The translations under genes were made by a program, and so were the position numbers. Positions 1 through 7,157 of a stretch of DNA of 64,000 nucleotides are shown piece after piece (positions within the stretch are counted from its first letter, which is position 1; each line of letters begins with the position of its first letter). Below the pieces are notes generated by a model. It was given only the letters and a program-made list of their open reading frames with translations. It did no database searches and was not told the origin of the DNA. The DNA is taken from positions 248,001 through 312,000 of the forward strand of contig NZ_CP128414.1 of NCBI RefSeq assembly GCF_038505995.1, given 5' to 3'. The DNA is from Candidatus Phytoplasma asteris. GTDB lineage: Bacteria; Bacillota_I; Bacilli_A; Acholeplasmatales; Acholeplasmataceae.

Positions 1-96
1 AATCGTTTAATAGGGAAAAAAAGTATTTTTGTGCCTCTTGATATGTACAGAAACTCTTTAGCTCAAAATTTCTTTACTTATCCTCCTAAACATTAA
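1..96 (+). CDS. 3' end of an unidentified protein gene
   Basis: Frame 1 is open from the first base to a TAA at 94-96, giving 31 residues that end in FTYPPKH. The composition is protein-like (VPLDMYRNSLAQNFF) and a strong plus-strand terminator follows at 141-176, so this is very likely the real C-terminus of a gene that starts before the window. I do not recognise the family from this short tail. Confidence 0.6.
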   Translation, partial: NRLIGKKSIFVPLDMYRNSLAQNFFTYPPKH

Positions 97-140
97 ATTA
101 ATATAAATATAAATTACTTTTTTTAATTATGGACTCTCCA

Positions 141-176
141 ACCGCCTTTACGTCTTCACGCAAAGGCGGTTTTTTC
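141..176 (+). terminator. Rho-independent terminator
   Basis: The 9-bp stem ACCGCCTTT / AAAGGCGGT (141-149 with 162-170) is followed directly by a run of T. It lies 45 bases after the stop of the plus-strand gene ending at 96 and should end its transcript. It is unusually GC-rich for this window. Confidence 0.85.
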
Positions 177-181
177 GTTCT

Positions 182-223
182 CTCGCTACTCCTTTACCGA
201 TGCTCACGGTAAAGGCGCGAGGG
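182..223. repeat. GC-rich inverted repeat
   Basis: The arms CCTTTACCG / CGGTAAAGG are flanked by a second pairing, CTCGC / GCGAG, making one long imperfect hairpin. No T run follows on either strand, so it is not a standard terminator. It shares the word CCTTTA with the terminator beside it. It may be a boundary structure of the accessory island or a remnant of a second terminator. Confidence 0.55.
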
Positions 224-309
224 AAAATAAAAAAAGTGCCTAACATTTCCTTTTTAGTATAGAGTTCCCCCCCAACGTAAAACCTAGCGAATTTTTGATA
301 TAAAAAAAA

Positions 310-345
310 CCCCTAAATCCCCAAAGGGGACTTTATAGGAGGGGT
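310..345 (-). terminator. Terminator of the minus-strand PMU-like gene set
   Basis: Read on the minus strand, a stem built from CCCC blocks pairing with GGGG blocks (outer CCCCT / AGGGG, inner CCCC / GGGG) is followed by eight T. It lies about 215 bases beyond the stop of the sigma-factor gene, the last minus-strand gene of the island. The 97-559 stretch has no other gene that I can support. Confidence 0.7.
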
Positions 346-502
346 GTAATAGATTAATTGTAATGTTCTTCGGCTGGCCGCCTAATTCGCTCTGCTCGTC
401 TTTGAATACTTTTTTATACTTAATTTAATTTAAAATTGAATATAGATATAAAATAAGGAGTTTTAGAGGTATTATAAAATTGATTAATTGATTAAAATTA
501 AC

Positions 503-514
503 ATTCCGCGGAAT
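503..514. other. 12-bp perfect palindrome in the gene-free stretch before the sigma gene
   Basis: ATTCCGCGGAAT is self-complementary and stands out in an almost pure A/T background, 46 bases beyond the 3' end of the sigma gene. It could be a protein-binding site or chance. Nothing else is supported between 346 and 559. Confidence 0.35.
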
Positions 515-559
515 ACAATTTTTATTTATTTAATGTAAAATAAAATACACATAAAAAGA

Positions 560-1276
560 TTAAAAATCTTTATCTAAATCTATTTTTAAATCTTTATAAA
601 TCTCCTCTTTTTGTTCTTTTTCGTTTAATTCTTTTATTTGAAATTCATCTAATAAATCATTAGGTTTTATATTTGGGTTTAGTTTTCTAATTGCATTATC
701 TTTTAAATCTTCAATTTGGGAGAGTTTTAAATTAAGTTTTTGCGCGATTGCATGATTGGTTAGAGGTTGTTGATTAGGTTCGTTGTTATTTTCTAGCGAG
801 ATGCCAAAACTTAAACAAATAACATTGAATTCATTTTTGCTTAGTTTAGTTTTTAGTTTTTTTATTAATAATTCATGTTTTACTTGTTTTAGCCATAATT
901 GATGTGGATTAAGGATTTTATCCCAATTAGGTTGTTTGTATTGTTCTTCTTTAAAACTGATATTATTTGGTTTGGTTGTTTTTTGTGGGATTGAAGGTGA
1001 ATGGCTTTTTCTTATTAGTTCATTGATTGCAAATTTTATTTTTGGAGTTGCGTAAGTAACAAAGTCATAGCCTAAATCTTGGTAATTATTAAGGGCTTTG
1101 ATTAATCCTAAAATCCCTTCTTGATATAAATCCTCTTTAGTTAAAAATTTAGGGTAATATTTAAATTGATAAATTAGTTTTTTTACTAAAGGTAAATGAA
1201 GTTCTATTAATTGATTGCGAATTTCTAAATTCTTTTTATTTTTTAAAAAATCTTTAAATAATTTTTGTCTTAACAT
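560..1276 (-). CDS. fliA: PMU-type RNA polymerase sigma factor (sigma-70 family, FliA/SigF-like)
   Basis: The 238-residue product has a clear sigma region 2 at about residues 26-91 (DLYQEGILGLIKALNNYQ, then FVTYATPKIKFAINELIRKS), which binds core polymerase and the -10 element. A weaker helix-turn-helix like region 4 lies near 144-198. Between them is a short linker with a phytoplasma-like insertion (NNNEPNQQP). The start has an AGGA site 7 bases upstream. Such alternative sigma factors are typical cargo of phytoplasma PMUs, and this one is the last gene of the minus-strand island. It may direct transcription of mobile-unit or effector genes; the target promoters are unknown. Confidence 0.85.
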   Translation of the reverse strand: MLRQKLFKDFLKNKKNLEIRNQLIELHLPLVKKLIYQFKYYPKFLTKEDLYQEGILGLIKALNNYQDLGYDFVTYATPKIKFAINELIRKSHSPSIPQKTTKPNNISFKEEQYKQPNWDKILNPHQLWLKQVKHELLIKKLKTKLSKNEFNVICLSFGISLENNNEPNQQPLTNHAIAQKLNLKLSQIEDLKDNAIRKLNPNIKPNDLLDEFQIKELNEKEQKEEIYKDLKIDLDKDF

Positions 1277-1330
1277 TCAATTCCTCTCTAAAAACATTTT
1301 TAGAAAAGATATGAAATTATCTACTTAATT

Positions 1331-1996
1331 TTAAGTTTTAAAGAACAATTTTAAAGACAAAAGTTGTCTAAAAAAACGTAACAGTGCACCTTTAAAAGTT
1401 TCTGATAAGCGGTAATATTCTTCTTGGATTTTTTGTCTTGATTGTTGATCGGTATCAAAAAATTCAGGATGTAAAGAGGCCATTTGGTTTAAAGTTAATA
1501 AAGTTTGGTCGGATTTGTGGGGAATTGAAGAGATAAAATTTCTTAATTTATCAAATATTTCTTGGTAATATAAATTTTTGTGGTAGGGGTCTTGGTTTTC
1601 GTATGTGGGGCTAATGATTTTTATTAATTGTTGAAATAATTTTTCTTGGGTATAGGTATGTTTTAGATTGTCTAAAAAATGAGTATTATTTTGGTTATTA
1701 AAATCATCATTTAAATAATTTAAATAATCTAAAGTAAAATTATCTTGGGGGAAATTAGTTTGTAAATATGTTAATAACTCTTTGATAATAATGGGTTTTG
1801 TAGTGGGTTTGTCCCACGGATGAGATATTTGTTTTTCTAAAAATAAATATTTTAAAGCTGTAAATATTTTTGTATTTTTGGGGTCAAGTAAATTTTTGGG
1901 GTTGATTATTTGACAATAAAGGTCTAACTTTTCCCATTGGCCTTGTTCGATATAATTTATTAATTGTTTTAACGCTTTTTGTTCGCTGGTTAACAT
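1331..1996 (-). CDS. PMU-associated hypothetical protein, 221 aa
   Basis: I do not recognise a domain. The protein is hydrophilic, mostly helical in appearance and rich in Asn, Gln, Leu and Lys, with no signal peptide or membrane segment. It has a proper AAAGGAG ribosome site. It lies 54 bases upstream of the sigma gene and 19 bases downstream of the nuclease gene on the same strand, so all three are probably co-transcribed. The C-terminus ([19 protein letters not shown]) is amphipathic and could be a protein-contact helix. Confidence 0.65.
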   Translation of the reverse strand: MLTSEQKALKQLINYIEQGQWEKLDLYCQIINPKNLLDPKNTKIFTALKYLFLEKQISHPWDKPTTKPIIIKELLTYLQTNFPQDNFTLDYLNYLNDDFNNQNNTHFLDNLKHTYTQEKLFQQLIKIISPTYENQDPYHKNLYYQEIFDKLRNFISSIPHKSDQTLLTLNQMASLHPEFFDTDQQSRQKIQEEYYRLSETFKGALLRFFRQLLSLKLFFKT

Positions 1997-2015
1997 TTTA
2001 TATTAACTCCTTTTT

Positions 2016-2621
2016 TTATTTTTTAATTATATTGATATTAGAAAAAGGGATGAATTTGGTGGTAATTAAGTTTTGTAAGAAATTATTGGCTGAATTGGAA
2101 AATAAGTTAATTACTTTATTAATGCCTTGTACTTTTCCTTGATTGATTTTGTTGTTTAGTCTTTGAGTTTCTGGTTCGTTGTTGGTTAATAAATAAAATT
2201 CAAAACGAGTATCGAGTTTTTTTAATTGTTGCCCTTCTACCATGGCTTGTTTATAGCGATCACGAAGACATGTTTTAAAATTAAAAGCGATAATCCGTTT
2301 ATTTTTCGTAAATAACACTAAATCAAATTTAATGTCGGGGATGAAGAATAAATAAGCTTGAGGATATAAATGAATGATTCCTTGGTTTTGAAAATAGAGT
2401 AAAATAAGATATTCATTGATTTTACCACGGATTACTTTTTGACTTTGAGAGTTGATGTTATTTTGGTTAAAATAATGGTTTAATTGTTGGTAATTGGTTT
2501 TCATATATTCGTTAATAGAAAGATTAAAGGTATCTTTGTTAAAAAAACATTTTAAGATTTCCACAGTTTGGATATTAGTATTAAATTTTTGAATATTAAA
2601 AAAATCTTGGTTATTTAACAT
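2016..2621 (-). CDS. Putative PD-(D/E)XK-fold nuclease, EcoRII-like active-site motif
   Basis: The 201-residue product has the order of a restriction-type fold: RGKINEYLILLYF (Glu70), then IPDIKFDLVLF with Asp96 and Asp100, a hydrophobic strand IIAFNFK, then K116-T-C-L-R-D-R-Y-K-Q. The last block resembles the K-T-T-C-K-D-R-W-R-Q segment that I recall from EcoRII-type enzymes, in which the Lys and second Arg are catalytic. The position usually held by Glu or Asp before the Lys is Asn114, so the motif is a variant. There is no methylase nearby, so a role in mobile-unit DNA processing is more likely than a restriction-modification pair. The ribosome site is GAAAGGA. Function is inferred from motifs only. 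Confidence 0.55.
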   Translation of the reverse strand: MLNNQDFFNIQKFNTNIQTVEILKCFFNKDTFNLSINEYMKTNYQQLNHYFNQNNINSQSQKVIRGKINEYLILLYFQNQGIIHLYPQAYLFFIPDIKFDLVLFTKNKRIIAFNFKTCLRDRYKQAMVEGQQLKKLDTRFEFYLLTNNEPETQRLNNKINQGKVQGINKVINLFSNSANNFLQNLITTKFIPFSNINIIKK

Positions 2622-2645
2622 TTGATATTCCTTTCTTTAAATAAA

Positions 2646-2671
2646 AAAAGACCTTTAAATTAAGGTCTTTT
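2646..2671 (-). terminator. Terminator or attenuator inside the PMU-like gene set
   Basis: The stem AAAGACCTT / AAGGTCTTT read on the minus strand runs into seven T. It overlaps the stop of the 49-residue gene and sits just before the nuclease gene. It belongs to a set of three related AGACC...GGTCT hairpins in this island. Confidence 0.75.
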
Positions 2672-2809
2672 GTTGGTTTTTTTAGTTTTAAAAATTCTTT
2701 TTGTTTTCCAGGTAATGGTGCCATCTTTATGAATGGTTTTGATTTTTCCATTAGAAAAATAGATGTAAGTATTGCTGTTTTGACAGGTCTTTTTAGTTAT
2801 GATCGCCAT
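2660..2809 (-). CDS. Small basic protein, 49 aa
   Basis: This short gene encodes 49 residues from ATG at 2809 to TAA at 2660, including YIYFSNGKIKTIHKDGTITW and a very basic C-terminus (KTKRIFKTKKTNKRP). An AGGAG site lies 9 bases upstream of the start. The ATG overlaps the last 17 bases of the broken thymidylate kinase gene, so the two were probably translationally coupled. A beta-hairpin-like core with a Lys-rich tail suggests nucleic-acid contact, but I do not recognise the family. Confidence 0.6.
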   Translation of the reverse strand: MAIITKKTCQNSNTYIYFSNGKIKTIHKDGTITWKTKRIFKTKKTNKRP

Positions 2810-3422
2810 TTGATAGTACTCCTATTTGTTTAATAATTTGTTTGACATTGGATTTGATAGAATCACTTCCGTTTAAAATTAATTTATTAACTCCACTAGT
2901 ATAATGAGTGAGATAATGATTGTATCCTTGACGAACGGTTTGAAAATAAGTTAATGATTGTCTTTCAATGAGATCTCTTTGATGGTTTTTTTGTTTTTTC
3001 TTTCTAGTTCTTCCGATGAGAGGATCGATATCTAAATAAATTAATAAATCGGGTTTTTTTAAGATAGTTTCATGATTCAACTTAAAGATCTTTTTTAAAG
3101 GGGGAAGTTGTTTCTTTTACTTGGAAAAAGGAAATAATTGATAAGCATAAGCGGATGGTAACCAACGGTCTAAGATGATTAATTGGTTGTTTTTAAATAA
3201 TTCCGCTTGGATTTGAGCCATATTCGCGAGACTTAAATAAAAACGAGTGAGATAATCTACTTGTTGAAAATTTAAAAATAAATCTCTAATTTCCTTCCCA
3301 ATAGAACTGCTCCCTAAACCTTGATAAAGTTGATGAGGGGTTTTTAATTGGGGTTGAAGAGAATTGATAAGAGAAGTTTTTCCACTCCCGTCGAGTCCTT
3401 AAAAAACGATTAATTTCGTCAT
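2793..3422 (-). pseudogene. tmk: Thymidylate kinase (tmk) broken by two in-frame TAA codons
   Basis: One continuous frame of 210 codons reads as a PMU-type dTMP kinase: GLDGSGKTS Walker A at residues 9-17, LDRW in the middle, YLDIDPLIGRTRKKK lid region and VRQGYNHYL near the C-terminus. TAA replaces codon 8 (3399-3401), where the family has Glu before GLDGSGKT, and another TAA occurs at codon 102 (3117-3119). No indel is needed, so decay is by point mutation only. The C-terminal half could be translated alone from TTG 3080 but would lack the P-loop. Phytoplasmas often carry several tmk copies in PMUs, so loss of this one is probably tolerated. Confidence 0.9.
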
Positions 3423-3452
3423 TTTTTTCTCCTTTGATTTTTAATTTGGGCA

Positions 3453-3481
3453 TAAAAAAAAGACCTTCAAATTGAAGGTCT
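3453..3481 (-). terminator. Terminator after the exonuclease gene
   Basis: AGACCTTCAA / TTGAAGGTCT form a near-perfect inverted repeat at 3461-3481, and on the minus strand eight T follow (3460-3453). It lies 12 bases after the YqaJ-type gene and before the tmk start, so it would separate two minus-strand transcripts. Confidence 0.85.
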
Positions 3482-3492
3482 AAAAATATTAA

Positions 3493-4143
3493 TTATTTAA
3501 TTTTACTTAATTGTTTTAAATAAGTTGTTTGTAATAATTCTTGTTTTGTTTTGTGTAGTAATTCTAAATATTTTTGACTATCTTTAATCATTTTAGTGAT
3601 AAATGTTTTATCTTGATAAATCCGAACAACATGAAAATCATCATTATTGAAATAAACTAAAAAGTAAGCTAAGTTCGCTTGAGAACAGTAGAGTTGACAT
3701 TGAACTTGGGCCCAGTAGTATTGAGGGATATTTTCTAGATAGGGATTGTTTAAAAAACTAGTCCAAGTGGATGATATTTCTTGGTTTTCATTAACAAAAG
3801 GACATTTAATTTCTAATAAAGTATTGGTTTGAGAATTATAACCATCTAAAGAAGCGGAAAATTGTTGGTGATAATCATCCATAAAAATAGCGTCTTCAAA
3901 GGTTAATTTGGTTTTTTGAATGAAAAATTGACGTGCGATGGGTTCTAGTTTTTGTCCATGAAGAGTATATTGATTAGAGGTAAAAGTGGTGCCAAAGAGT
4001 TTATCATGAACTAATTGTTCCATGGAACGAAAGGGATCTAAACTCGTAATGGAAGCGATTTCAGAAGCGTTGATGTATTTTTTTCGATGTTGGTACCATA
4101 ATTTAGTGCGTTGATTTAAGTTTTTGATTCTCATAATATTCAT
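3493..4143 (-). CDS. YqaJ-type phage recombination exonuclease (lambda Exo superfamily)
   Basis: The 216-residue product shows the family blocks in order: RKKYINASEIASI (about 20-32), LHGQKLEPIARQFF (61-74), FSASLDGY with Asp100, LEIKCP with Glu111 and Lys113, and YYWAQVQCQLY (142-152). These give the PD-(D/E)XK metal-binding site of 5'-3' dsDNA exonucleases used in single-strand annealing recombination. The ATG at 4143 overlaps the TGA of the upstream small membrane gene (ATGA), implying translational coupling. It is normal PMU cargo and may act in element replication or recombination. No annealase partner is visible in this window. Confidence 0.85.
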   Translation of the reverse strand: MNIMRIKNLNQRTKLWYQHRKKYINASEIASITSLDPFRSMEQLVHDKLFGTTFTSNQYTLHGQKLEPIARQFFIQKTKLTFEDAIFMDDYHQQFSASLDGYNSQTNTLLEIKCPFVNENQEISSTWTSFLNNPYLENIPQYYWAQVQCQLYCSQANLAYFLVYFNNDDFHVVRIYQDKTFITKMIKDSQKYLELLHKTKQELLQTTYLKQLSKIK

Positions 4144-4388
4144 TCTTTCTTAAATATTTTCTTTAATAAGAATAAAAGATATTTTCCTAAATAATAAAAG
4201 AAACGAAAAAGATGATAAAGACATTTAAAAAGAAAATCAATTAAATATAAAAGATGAGGGATAAATAATAAAATAATCGTTAATAAACCTAAGTTTAACC
4301 ATTGATTTTGATAAGTGAAGAAATAATGACTGATAGCATTAAGCATGTTATTTAGTTTAGTTAACCAAGTATTAATTAAATTCCACAT
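4140..4388 (-). CDS. Small PMU membrane protein, 82 aa
   Basis: It has a hydrophobic core of two or three segments (LGLLTIILLFIPHLLYLI, then FFYYLGKYLLFLLKKIF) and a basic C-terminus KKIFKKE, so it should sit in the membrane with its tail inside. It begins inside the end of the 72-residue gene (17-base overlap) and its TGA overlaps the start of the exonuclease gene, which makes a tightly coupled three-gene unit. Function is unknown; small membrane proteins of this kind are frequent in PMUs. Confidence 0.65.
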   Translation of the reverse strand: MWNLINTWLTKLNNMLNAISHYFFTYQNQWLNLGLLTIILLFIPHLLYLIDFLFKCLYHLFRFFYYLGKYLLFLLKKIFKKE

Positions 4389-4590
4389 GATGATTTGGTT
4401 GCTTCGTAGTTAAATATTGATAAAATTGAACCACTATTCCTTGTTTTAGTTGGTGAAGACTTAGTTTGACAGTGAAAAGATAGAATTTAAGAACATAATA
4501 AATGGTGATAATTGGAATAAATGAAAGTAGAGTGATGATGAAAAAGATGAGATTACTAGGTAAAGATTGAAAGATTTTTTTTATGAACAT
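4372..4590 (-). CDS. Small PMU membrane protein, 72 aa
   Basis: One or two hydrophobic stretches (LIFFIITLLSFIPIITIYYVL) are followed by a hydrophilic C-terminus rich in Gln, Lys and His. It is the first gene of the coupled unit 4590-3493. A GGAAA purine stretch precedes the start. The family is not recognised and function is unknown. Confidence 0.6.
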   Translation of the reverse strand: MFIKKIFQSLPSNLIFFIITLLSFIPIITIYYVLKFYLFTVKLSLHQLKQGIVVQFYQYLTTKQPNHHVEFN

Positions 4591-4630
4591 TGTTTTTGTT
4601 TCCTTTCCAAAGTTATGTGTGTTGTTAAAT

Positions 4631-4654
4631 AAAAAAAGACCCTGGAAGGGTCTT
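4631..4654 (-). terminator. Terminator after the 85-aa membrane gene
   Basis: The 7-bp stem AGACCCT / AGGGTCT with a 3-base loop is followed on the minus strand by seven T. It lies between the 85-residue gene and the next downstream unit and is the third of the related AGACC-type hairpins. Confidence 0.75.
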
Positions 4655-4663
4655 GGTTTGTGA

Positions 4664-4921
4664 TTATTCTTTTTTTTTAGGAATTGTATCTAAAAATATT
4701 TCTTTGTGCAACTTTTGCATTGCTTTTAAAACTTTTTTATTATTTTCAAAACTTATTTCTCCTGAACATATTAATTCAACACATTTTAATTCAAATTCTT
4801 TTTTAGTCAAATCTTCGAATTTTAATTTTTTGTTACATTGTATTGTTTTAATTATGGAGAAAAGTATTAAAATAACATTCAAAATTAAACTTATTATTAA
4901 AATAAATGATTTAATTTCCAT
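4664..4921 (-). CDS. Membrane-anchored hypothetical protein, 85 aa
   Basis: A single N-terminal transmembrane anchor (FILIISLILNVILILFSII) is followed by a charged helical domain with three Cys (IQCNKK, KCVELICSGE). The N-terminus is acidic-poor, so the charged domain orientation is uncertain. The gene stands alone between two terminator-like signals. The family is not recognised. A longer plus-strand frame over the same bases (4653-4985) is judged a shadow, because this one has its own ribosome site and a good membrane-anchor pattern. Confidence 0.55.
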   Translation of the reverse strand: MEIKSFILIISLILNVILILFSIIKTIQCNKKLKFEDLTKKEFELKCVELICSGEISFENNKKVLKAMQKLHKEIFLDTIPKKKE

Positions 4922-5249
4922 TTTTTTGATTTCCTTTTTTTATTTTTTATCCCTCAGATGGGATTATAATGTAGAGATAGTTTAGTTTAAATAAGATATT
5001 ATTTTTATATTGTGTTTTTAAAAAATTACTAGTATTCATTAATTTTTTTTATCCCCTATGATAATGGTTATAAATTATCAAATATGAAAGTTTGAATAAT
5101 ATTCACTATTATACAACTTTATGAATTGAATATTGAAAAAAAATGATTAAGGTGCATCATTATTTAAAGGATTTTAATTTGGTGTTTTTCTTTAATTTTT
5201 TGTTGAGTATAATTGTAAATTTGGATATTTTTGTTTGCTTGGTTTGTTT
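4922..5249. other. Gene-free AT-rich stretch
   Basis: This stretch is very AT-rich. I see no open frame with protein-like composition, no strong hairpin and no RNA gene. A TATAAT-like word near 4964-4969 could serve the minus-strand 85-residue gene, but the matching -35 box is poor. Confidence 0.4.
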
Positions 5250-5573
5250 TTAAAAATTTATATTAATTTCTATAAACATCAATTTTATAACTATTTGTTT
5301 TATAAACAATTTAAAAAAATGGTTTTTTTGTTTTTCCAAATTATCATTGTTTATTTTTTCATCTTCTTTACTATATTTTGATATTTGTTCTAATTGCTGA
5401 ATTTGTTCTTGACATTTATTAATATTTGTTTCTTTAATTAATTCATTATTTAATTTGTCCATTGCCATAACTTTATTATTATTATTTATTAATAACAATC
5501 CTAAACAAATAAATAAAATAATATTAAATATTAGTAAATATTTTTGTGATTTAAATATCATATGAAAGCTCAT
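5250..5573 (-). CDS. Candidate secreted effector with SVM-type signal peptide
   Basis: Residues 5-38 (MIFKSQKYLLIFNIILFIC, then LGLLLINNNNKVMAM) match the sequence-variable mosaic (SVM) signal peptide of phytoplasma effectors such as SAP11 and TENGU: FKxxxxLLIFNIILFICLG, a run of Asn, then VMAM and the cleavage region. The predicted mature part is about 70 residues, acidic and helical first (QIQQLEQISKYSKEDEK), with one Cys. It ends in an oddly hydrophobic tail (FFKLFIKQIVIKLMFIEI), which might come from a frameshift near the 3' end. An AAGGA lies 11 bases before ATG 5573; Met5 is an alternative start nearer the usual SVM start. Export would be by Sec and the signal peptidase at 12837. Its host target is unknown. 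Confidence 0.75.
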   Translation of the reverse strand: MSFHMIFKSQKYLLIFNIILFICLGLLLINNNNKVMAMDKLNNELIKETNINKCQEQIQQLEQISKYSKEDEKINNDNLEKQKNHFFKLFIKQIVIKLMFIEININF

Positions 5574-5625
5574 TTAATTTTTATTCCTTTATATTTTAAC
5601 ATATTGGAAGTTGTTAAAATTTTTA

Positions 5626-5739
5626 TCACCAGTCATCGCTGGTTCTTTTATTATATTCGGCTTCCTTGACTTTATCATTATTCTGTTTATCTTGGTAAAG
5701 GGATAAAGTTTTACGGACAGGGTTAAAGTGGAGGTGAAA
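5626..5739 (-). pseudogene. 3' remnant of a coding gene, possibly PMU DnaB helicase
   Basis: On the minus strand 37 codons ending in TGA read FHLHFNPVRKTLSLYQDKQ, then a polar tail ending in RTSDDW. Upstream the frame dissolves into low-complexity A/T. The FxLxFxPxRxxxS pattern resembles the last beta strands of replicative DnaB helicases, which are normal PMU genes, so this may be the stump of one. The identity is a guess from a short motif. A weak hairpin (ACCAG / CTGGT) lies at its 3' end. Confidence 0.4.
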
Positions 5740-5995
5740 ATTAGTTAAATATATTAAAAAATAATGACAATAATGACAAAATATAAAAAAGTTATTTTAA
5801 AAGTTGTATAATATCTTTATAAAGGTAAAAAAGCAAACCAAATATGGTAAAGATAAAATCAAGCCAAAATTTATGTCTAAAAGATTAAAATAAAAGCTGA
5901 AATGCAAAAACGGCATTAAAAAACTAACTTATATTATTTTATTTGATGAACTAAAAATAATTTATTAATAAAAATAAAACGAAAAGGCGATATTC

Positions 5996-6208
5996 ATGTT
6001 AAAAAGACAAGCTAAAGAACAAAAAATTAGAAGAATGTTGAAAAAAGTTAATATTGATAAATTAAAAATTGTGATTTTGAAAAATTGTAGTAAAAAAACT
6101 CATTTTGAAGTTAAAAATCAGATTCTTTTTGTCAATCCTCAAGTGAAAGTTATTGTAGATCAAGTTTTGGAAGAATTGAGGAAAAAAATGGATTTGAAAA
6201 ATAATTAG
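5996..6208 (+). CDS. Small basic hypothetical protein, 70 aa
   Basis: It has a basic helical N-terminus (KRQAKEQKIRRMLKK) followed by KKTHFEVKNQILFVNPQVKVIVDQVL. An AAAGG site lies 9 bases before the ATG. The second half resembles the C-terminus of the membrane-anchored protein at 10992-11681 (KKTYYSSDDRVLYVHP), so the two may share a small domain. It is plus-strand between minus-strand genes. No known family is recognised. Confidence 0.5.
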   Translation: MLKRQAKEQKIRRMLKKVNIDKLKIVILKNCSKKTHFEVKNQILFVNPQVKVIVDQVLEELRKKMDLKNN

Positions 6209-6220
6209 TCATTTACCAAA

Positions 6221-6472
6221 TTATATATTTAATTTATCAGATTCATTTATAATTTCTAATATAGTTGTTTTTATAAGAGTTTCTAATTCTTGCATATCTT
6301 TTTGAAATATGGTAGTTATATTACCATTTTGAGCTATTTTTTGAATTATTTTTTTGAGAGTTTGGAATTTGTTTCTTAACTCCATTAAATTAAAAGATTG
6401 TTTTCTTAATTGTTTTATTAAAATATTTTGTTCTGGATTAGATTCAAGTTTGGCATTTGCATTAGCCATCAA
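6221..6472 (-). CDS. Hypothetical helical protein, 83 aa
   Basis: A short, all-helical, Gln/Lys/Ile-rich protein with no signal peptide or membrane segment. It follows the frameshifted gene 6481-7157 by 8 bases on the same strand. The sequence suggests a coiled coil (LRKQSFNLMELRNKFQTLKK). It may be a separate gene or the partner of the protein encoded upstream. Function is unknown. Confidence 0.5.
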   Translation of the reverse strand: MMANANAKLESNPEQNILIKQLRKQSFNLMELRNKFQTLKKIIQKIAQNGNITTIFQKDMQELETLIKTTILEIINESDKLNI

Positions 6473-6480
6473 ATTTTGTT

Positions 6481-7157
6481 TTATAAAATCTTAATGTCTG
6501 TGATTTTGAGTTTGCCTGCATTCATATCAATTATAATTTTATTTTTTTCAAGCAAGCTTAGTTGATTTTTTAATATTTGATCTATATCATTATTAATATA
6601 GGTTTGTATTTTATCCAAAATATTTGTTGCTGTTTGTTGCCATTTATTTGTGTTATGCAATAATTGGTCTTTTAAAGCTAATATAAGTTCGGTATTTGGT
6701 TTTTCTTTTTTCCAAAAAATATGCATTTTATTGTTTTGATTTTGATTTAAGGCATCTAAAAGATTATTTTGGGTTTGGTATGATTTCATTTTTTCATCAT
6801 TAAAGTTTAAAAAAATAGCAAAAATTTTGTGTTGGATAGCATCAGTAATTTTTTGATTTGCATTACTTTTAGAAAGCATATGATAATTATAAGCAAAAAC
6901 TTCTTGGTTCCAATCAGGGTTTATTTTTCTAAATTCGGTTTTTAAATTTTCTAAATTAGGATTGAGACCTAAATAATGTTCAATAATGTTTGTCTTGGTA
7001 TCGGGTTTGATTTCAGGAAGGATGTGGCTTAATTTTGCATTAGGAACAGATTTATTTTTTGTTTAATAAAAATAATTGCAGATAACAAAATTATTAGTGC
7101 GATAATAAATGTGATAATTATTAAATACTTGTAGTATTTAGTTTGAATAGATTTCAT
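6481..7157 (-). pseudogene. Membrane-anchored hypothetical gene with one homopolymer frameshift
   Basis: The ATG at 7157 opens a frame encoding a signal anchor (YLIIITFIIALIILLSAIIF) that would stop after 42 codons. One extra A in the A6 run (plus-strand T run 7055-7060) joins it to a long downstream frame (KSVPNAKLSHILPEIKP onward) that runs through to 6481, about 225 residues in all. An internal ATG at 6879 could express only the C-terminal 132 residues. The restored protein has an N-terminal anchor and a helical, Asn/Gln-rich outer part ending in MNAGKLKITDIKIL. The family is unknown. Confidence 0.75.

Noticed and set aside
4653..4985. Plus-strand frame of 110 codons opposite the 85-aa gene
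   Set aside because: The minus-strand gene has a membrane-anchor pattern and ribosome site; the plus frame overlaps a terminator and has neither.
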